In this document: in pieces, positions 4,100 to 7,083 of the stretch | Numbering within the stretch: position 1 is the first letter of the stretch | Layout of the letters: each line of letters starts with the position of its first letter | Made by a program: the position numbers and the translations under genes | The notes under the pieces: model-generated | Databases searched by the model: none | What the model was told of the DNA's origin: nothing | The model's input: only the letters and a program-made list of their open reading frames with translations | Assembly (NCBI GenBank): GCA_021791615.1 | Contig: JAJYWG010000149.1 | Span: 1-7,083 of the forward strand | Length of the DNA: 7,083 bases | DNA from: Actinomycetes bacterium | Lineage (GTDB): Bacteria > Actinomycetota > Acidimicrobiia > Acidimicrobiales > RAAP-2 | Reading direction: 5' to 3'

Positions 4100-6352
4100 G
4101 TGAGCGATTGGTCTTCCACCTGGACGCGCCCGATCCAGGACGCGATCCGCCTGGACCGCTCCAAGCTGGCCTTGGTGCCCGCGGCGCGCTGCGCACTGGG
4201 CATCGCCATCCCGCTGGTCGCCGGTGACCTCTCCGGCCACCTCCTGGTCGGCGTGGGAGCGGCGGTCGGCGCGCTGACGGCGGGGATGGCGTCGCTGCAG
4301 GGCACCTATCGGAGCCGGGTGAAGATCATGGCGTTCGCCGCCGCAGCCTTCGCCACCTCGGCATTCGTCGGGGCGACCGTCGGGCGCCTGGAAGGCCCCG
4401 ACATCGCGCTCACCGCCCTCTGGGGGGTCCTCGCCGGGCTCCTGGTGATGTTCGGAGAGGCGCCAGGCGTGGTCGGCCTCCAAGCCGTCATCGGCCTGGT
4501 CGTCTTCTCCCAGTTCTCCTTCAGCCCCGAGCAGGCCGCGCTCAACGCGCTCTGGGCCCTGTGCGGCGGCACCATCCAGATCGTCCTCGTGGCCGTGACC
4601 TGGCCCCTCCAACGCTTCCCGGTGGAGCGCGCCATGTCGAGCGACGCCTACCGTCTGCTGGCTGCCCACCTCCGTTCGCTCGCCAGCGACCCGGCGGACC
4701 TCCTCGATCCCGGTGTTCTCGACAAGCTGCGCTCCGCCCTCGTCGAGACCCAGCCCTGGGGCGACCGGACGGCCGCCGCCGCCTACCAGGCATTGGCCGA
4801 CGAGGCAGAGCGGATCCGCCTCGAGGTGGCCGGCATCGCCCGAGCCCGAGCCCGGCTCGCCCACGCCTCGAGGGTCGCCACGCCGACGGAGAAGACCCGC
4901 GCCCTCGACGCCGCGAGCCACCTCGAAGACGCCATCACCGCCTCCGCCGACCTGCTGGCCGGCGTCGCGGCCGCACTGCGCGACGGGCGCAGCGCCATCG
5001 CCGACCCCGAGGCCCGCGAGCGGTACCGAGCTGCCATCGAGCACCTTCGCTCGATGGCCGAGATCGCCGAGCCGTCGATTCGCCCGATCCTCACCTCAGC
5101 TGTCGTAGGCCTGACGGCGCTGGCGGGCCAGCTTCGGTCGGTGACCCAGTTGACGGCGGTGGCCGCCGGCGACCAACCAGGCGCGCCGCCGGCCACCGCG
5201 TCGAGCGCCGGCCAGCCGGTGCGGAGCCGGTCACGGCTTTCCCCGCTCGCCGGCACTGCGGGGGGTCGTCTCGAGTTGGTGCGCGCCAACCTCACCGGCA
5301 CCTCCGAGGTCTTCCGCCACGCCCTCAGGGTCGGTGCCACCCTGGCGGTGGCCGTCGCCATCTCCCACCTGTTCCCCCTGGGTCACGGCTACTGGCTCCC
5401 GATGACCGTCATGATCGTCTTGAAGCCCGACTTCGCCACCACCTTGAGCCGGGGAGTGGGCCGCAGCCTCGGCACCCTCCTCGGCGCCGGGATGGTCACG
5501 CTGTTGCTGGCCACGCTGGCGCCGTCGCCGGCCGTCCTGATCGTGCTCACCGTGGCGCTCTATGCCGCAAGCGTCGCCGTGCTTCGGGCCAACTACGTCA
5601 TCTACAGCATCGGCATCGCGTCGCTCGTGGTCGTCCTGCTTGGCTTCACCGGCTCCCCGGCGGCCTCCCTCGCCGCCGACCGGGCCTTCTACACGCTGCT
5701 CGGTGCCGCCCTGGCCTTGGCGGCCTACGCCGCCTGGCCGACCTGGGAGCGCACGCACGTCGTCGATCGCCTGGCCGATCTTGTCGACATCGACGGCCGC
5801 TATGGCGCCGCGCTCCTCTTCGCCTGGGCCGACCCGGCCGGTGTCGATCGGGAGGCACTGCAGCGGCTGCGGCTTGCGGCCGGCCTGGCACGCTCCAACG
5901 CCGAGGCGTCTGTCGACCGCTGGCTGAGCGAGCCGGCCGCCCGCAAGCCGGCCTCGCCGAACACGCTCGACGCCGAGACGGCGCAGGGCATCCTCGCCGC
6001 AGTGCGCCGCTACGTCTGGAGCGCGCTTGTCCTGCACGGACAGCTCCCGGGCACCGGTCCGGTCCGACCCGAGCTCCACCGTCTCGGCGAGGAGGTCGAA
6101 GAGGCCATGGCCGCAGTGGTCGTCGCACTGCGGACCGGGTCTGCGCCGACCCGCTACCCCCCGTTGCGATCCACCCAGGTGGCGCTCGCCGCCCACCTGA
6201 GGGGTGCTTCCGCTCAGACCACGACCGACCCGACACTGGCGGCAGCGGACACGGTGCTCATGAGCGAGACCGATCTCATGGTCAACGCGGTCGACACGCT
6301 CGCGCATCTCGTCGGTGTCGGTCCCCGATCACCAGCAGGCTCCTCACGCTGA
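4100..6352 (+). CDS. FUSC family membrane protein (aromatic acid exporter-like)
   Basis: About 750 aa with two membrane blocks. Block one has about six hydrophobic segments at roughly 21-41, 47-66, 76-95, 102-119, 124-140 and 148-170. A long charged, mostly helical cytoplasmic region covers about 175-400. Block two has segments at about 408-425, 430-444, 456-474, 478-497, 500-517 and 530-547, followed by a cytoplasmic tail of about 200 aa. Block two carries the FUSC signature GYWLPMTVMIVLKPD (430-444) and RSLGTLLGA (455-463). Size and two-block build match YccS/YhfK and the ArAE family of aromatic-acid efflux proteins; the substrate here is inferred from the neighbouring dioxygenase and pirin. 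The GTG at 4100 is chosen because no membrane or family sequence lies upstream; the frame stays open to a GTG at 3953, which would add 49 arginine/alanine-rich residues. No Shine-Dalgarno is evident, so the start is uncertain. Confidence 0.85.
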   Translation: MSDWSSTWTRPIQDAIRLDRSKLALVPAARCALGIAIPLVAGDLSGHLLVGVGAAVGALTAGMASLQGTYRSRVKIMAFAAAAFATSAFVGATVGRLEGPDIALTALWGVLAGLLVMFGEAPGVVGLQAVIGLVVFSQFSFSPEQAALNALWALCGGTIQIVLVAVTWPLQRFPVERAMSSDAYRLLAAHLRSLASDPADLLDPGVLDKLRSALVETQPWGDRTAAAAYQALADEAERIRLEVAGIARARARLAHASRVATPTEKTRALDAASHLEDAITASADLLAGVAAALRDGRSAIADPEARERYRAAIEHLRSMAEIAEPSIRPILTSAVVGLTALAGQLRSVTQLTAVAAGDQPGAPPATASSAGQPVRSRSRLSPLAGTAGGRLELVRANLTGTSEVFRHALRVGATLAVAVAISHLFPLGHGYWLPMTVMIVLKPDFATTLSRGVGRSLGTLLGAGMVTLLLATLAPSPAVLIVLTVALYAASVAVLRANYVIYSIGIASLVVVLLGFTGSPAASLAADRAFYTLLGAALALAAYAAWPTWERTHVVDRLADLVDIDGRYGAALLFAWADPAGVDREALQRLRLAAGLARSNAEASVDRWLSEPAARKPASPNTLDAETAQGILAAVRRYVWSALVLHGQLPGTGPVRPELHRLGEEVEEAMAAVVVALRTGSAPTRYPPLRSTQVALAAHLRGASAQTTTDPTLAAADTVLMSETDLMVNAVDTLAHLVGVGPRSPAGSSR

Positions 6353-6373
6353 GACCCCCGAGGCAGAAAGTCC

Positions 6374-6410
6374 GGCTCCTCGAGCCTGCGCGGTCGGCCT
6401 CTCGAGACCG
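6374..6410 (+). terminator. Tandem short hairpins after the FUSC gene
   Basis: GGCTC-CTC-GAGCC (6374-6386) is a 5-bp stem, followed by CGGTC (6391-6395) pairing with GACCG (6406-6410). Both lie in the first 60 bp after the FUSC stop, and both contain a CTCGAG. No T-run follows. Together they are a plausible terminator for the plus-strand gene set. The rest of 6353-6527 holds only a C-rich tract (6435-6450) and no gene that I can support. Confidence 0.35.
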
Positions 6411-6515
6411 GCACGTGCGCCAAGACGAGGTTTGCCCCCCGCCCCCCGCCTGCGGGCCTTCGAGGTCACAGCCGGTCGCTCCCAGGACCTCCTCGCACAC
6501 GAGGGCCGATGCGGG

Positions 6516-6521
6516 CAAAAT
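6516..6521 (+). promoter_or_regulatory. -10-like CAAAAT for a leaderless M20 mRNA
   Basis: CAAAAT matches the -10 consensus at 4 of 6 positions, in an A-rich patch unusual for this GC-rich window, and ends 6 nt before the ATG at 6528. This is exactly the spacing seen before the MarR gene, and there is no Shine-Dalgarno. It suggests a second leaderless transcript. No -35 is recognisable. Confidence 0.4.
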
Positions 6522-6527
6522 CGGGTG

Positions 6528-6770
6528 ATGGCCACTTCCTCGCCGACCTCATCACCTGCCGCCTCGGTGCTCTCGGGGCTCGAAGGCGTCCGGGGCTGGG
6601 CAGCGGACTTCTACCGTGACCTGCACGCCCATCCCGAGCTTTCCCACCAAGAGCACGCCACCGCGTCCAAGGTCACAGAGCGCCTCGGAGCCTCGGGCAT
6701 CGAGGTCCACGCCGGGGTGGGCGGCACCGGGGTGGTCGGCCTGGTCATTCCTGAAGGAGCGCCGTTTGTC
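6528..6770 (+). pseudogene. Truncated N-terminus of an M20 family amidohydrolase
   Basis: Residues 22-73 match the N-terminus of M20D amidohydrolases (hippurate or N-acyl-amino-acid hydrolase type): WAADFYRDLHAHPELSHQE (24-42), then the helix TASKVTERLGASGIEV (45-60) and GGTGVVGLV (65-73). The family should continue within about 10-15 residues into the metal-site strand LRADMDALP; it does not. The frame stays open to TGA at 7044-7046, but residues 82-172 are proline-, arginine- and cysteine-containing sequence without similarity, lying over the stem-loops described at 6773-7041. The coding match therefore breaks somewhere between 6747 and 6770. Full-length members have about 400 aa and need the lost metal ligands, so this product would be inactive unless RNA splicing restores it. 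Insertion of an element and an assembly junction are both possible. Confidence 0.7.
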
Positions 6771-6779
6771 AAGTGCAGC

Positions 6780-6797
6780 GTCGGCCGCCAGGCCGAC
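6780..6797. repeat. Perfect 7-bp hairpin with GCCA loop
   Basis: GTCGGCC-GCCA-GGCCGAC begins 7 bp after the GTGCAG at 6773 and is the first structure past the M20 break. A competing pairing exists: CC-GACTC (6793-6799) can pair with GAGTC-C-GG (6816-6823), excluding the 3' arm of this hairpin. Its stem length and loop sequence equal those of the hairpin at 7003-7020. Confidence 0.6.
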
Positions 6798-6989
6798 TCC
6801 TTCGTTCGGTATCGCGAGTCCGGATGGCGTGAGCGTCTGTTTCGGGGCGCGTGGAACCGATCCTGCCCCTTCGGGCCGGGAGGTGACAGGGCGGTCAAGG
6901 CCGCAGGAGCAGCGGCACCGGTTCCGCGTCAGCACCCGCAGCTGGGCGGTGCGACTAAGCGCCTTGACGGCCCGGAGAGTTGCCGCGCA

Positions 6990-7041
6990 GCACAATGGAC
7001 CCGAAGCCCGCCAGGGCTTCCTGGGTGCCCACCTGCTGTGC
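6990..7041. repeat. Long imperfect hairpin (18 bp) with GCCA loop
   Basis: From the loop outward: GAAGCCC (7003-7009) with GGGCTTC (7014-7020), loop GCCA (7010-7013); ACCC (6999-7002) with GGGT (7023-7026), with CT bulged at 7021-7022; GG (6997-6998) with CC (7028-7029), with G7027 bulged; then, across a small internal loop, GCACA (6990-6994) with TGTGC (7037-7041). Bulges on one side only are typical of functional RNA rather than of a DNA palindrome. No T-run follows on the plus strand. Confidence 0.6.
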
Positions 7042-7083
7042 CGTAGTGCTCGAGGTTGTTCAGTGATCGGTCGTCGCGTCAGC

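Larger units (their letters stand above)
6773..7041 (+). ncRNA. Structured non-coding segment, possible RNA of a mobile element
   Basis: This stretch has no convincing codons but many consistent pairings. (1) GTCGGCC (6780-6786) pairs with GGCCGAC (6791-6797), loop GCCA. (2) ACCG and TCCTG (6856-6859, 6861-6865) pair with CAGGG and CGGT (6887-6891, 6892-6895), with A6860 bulged and one T-G wobble. (3) GTCAAGGC (6894-6901) pairs with GCCTTGAC (6961-6968); GGGC (6889-6892) and GCCC (6970-6973) can extend it across a G-G mismatch. (4) Inside it, GCGG (6912-6915) pairs with CCGC (6924-6927), and CCGC (6936-6939) with GCGG (6946-6949). (5) A long hairpin fills 6990-7041. This is the organisation of a folded RNA: a 5' hairpin, a branched middle and a 3' hairpin. 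Candidates are the 5' part of a group II intron, the non-coding end of an IS110-type element (bridge RNA), or an unknown RNA. The strand is assumed from the interrupted gene and is not proved. Confidence 0.45.

Noticed and set aside
2963..5044. Minus-strand 693-aa open frame across the pirin and FUSC genes
   Set aside because: Antisense shadow with Gly/Arg/Glu-rich composition; the plus strand carries two intact family signatures.
6435..6456. G-quadruplex on the minus strand from the C-rich tract
   Set aside because: Only two long G-runs and short flanking pairs; four separate G3 runs are not present.
4561..6528. Plus-strand 655-aa frame overlapping the FUSC gene
   Set aside because: Very Arg/Pro-rich, a shifted frame of the membrane protein; no hydrophobic or domain pattern of its own.
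6949..6955. GTGCGAC as a group II intron 5' end
   Set aside because: The motif is short and lies inside the 3' arm of a stem (6936-6952) and within the 6894-6968 enclosed region, far after the M20 break; an intron beginning there would not explain the break.
6771..7046. Residues 82-172 of the M20 reading frame as a real protein extension
   Set aside because: The composition is not protein-like (Pro, Arg, Cys and Gly runs), it has no family similarity, and it coincides with extensive RNA-type pairing.
1..7083. tRNA, rRNA or CRISPR array
   Set aside because: No cloverleaf with TTCRA arm and acceptor, no rRNA-like segment and no regularly spaced direct repeats were found.

Overview
This is a GC-rich window with GC-rich third codon positions, ATGA/GTGA stop-start overlaps and apparently leaderless starts. 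Together these point to an actinobacterial chromosome (Actinomycetota; an acidimicrobial or streptomycete-like relative would fit, but I cannot place it further). Protein identities rest on motif reading only; no database search was run.

Layout. Positions 1-1603 lie on the minus strand. Reading leftward they hold a YceI-family lipid/isoprenoid-binding protein (1037-1603), a strong hairpin (970-1002), a VOC/glyoxalase-fold protein (413-952), a translationally coupled unknown of 92 aa (138-416), and the first 16 codons of another gene leaving the left edge (1-50). A short divergent control region (1604-1676) separates yceI from a plus-strand MarR-type repressor (1677-2189). Then follow, all on plus, an intradiol ring-cleavage dioxygenase (2352-3014) overlapping a pirin (3011-3943) by ATGA, and a large FUSC/aromatic-acid-exporter-type membrane protein (about 4100-6352). 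After a 175-bp gap an M20 amidohydrolase begins at 6528 but loses family resemblance after roughly 75-80 codons. The last 310 bp (about 6771-7083) have no convincing coding content but hold a dense set of stem-loops.

How it fits together. MarR repressors often sense aromatic acids or quinones. An intradiol dioxygenase opens catechol-type rings, pirins can be quercetinases or redox-sensitive regulators, FUSC proteins export aromatic acids, and YceI proteins bind amphiphiles such as isoprenoid quinones. The window therefore reads as an aromatic/quinone handling and efflux locus under MarR control (inference).

Two points deserve most attention. First, the same promoter-proximal architecture, TGTAG-N10-CTACA followed after exactly 3 nt by AGGAG and then ATG, stands before both yceI and the gene at the left edge. 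This defines a likely operator for the local MarR repressor and links the two ends of the leftward gene set. Second, the truncated M20 gene runs into a compact, highly structured non-coding segment that looks like the 5' part of a structured RNA or of an RNA-bearing mobile element continuing past the right edge.
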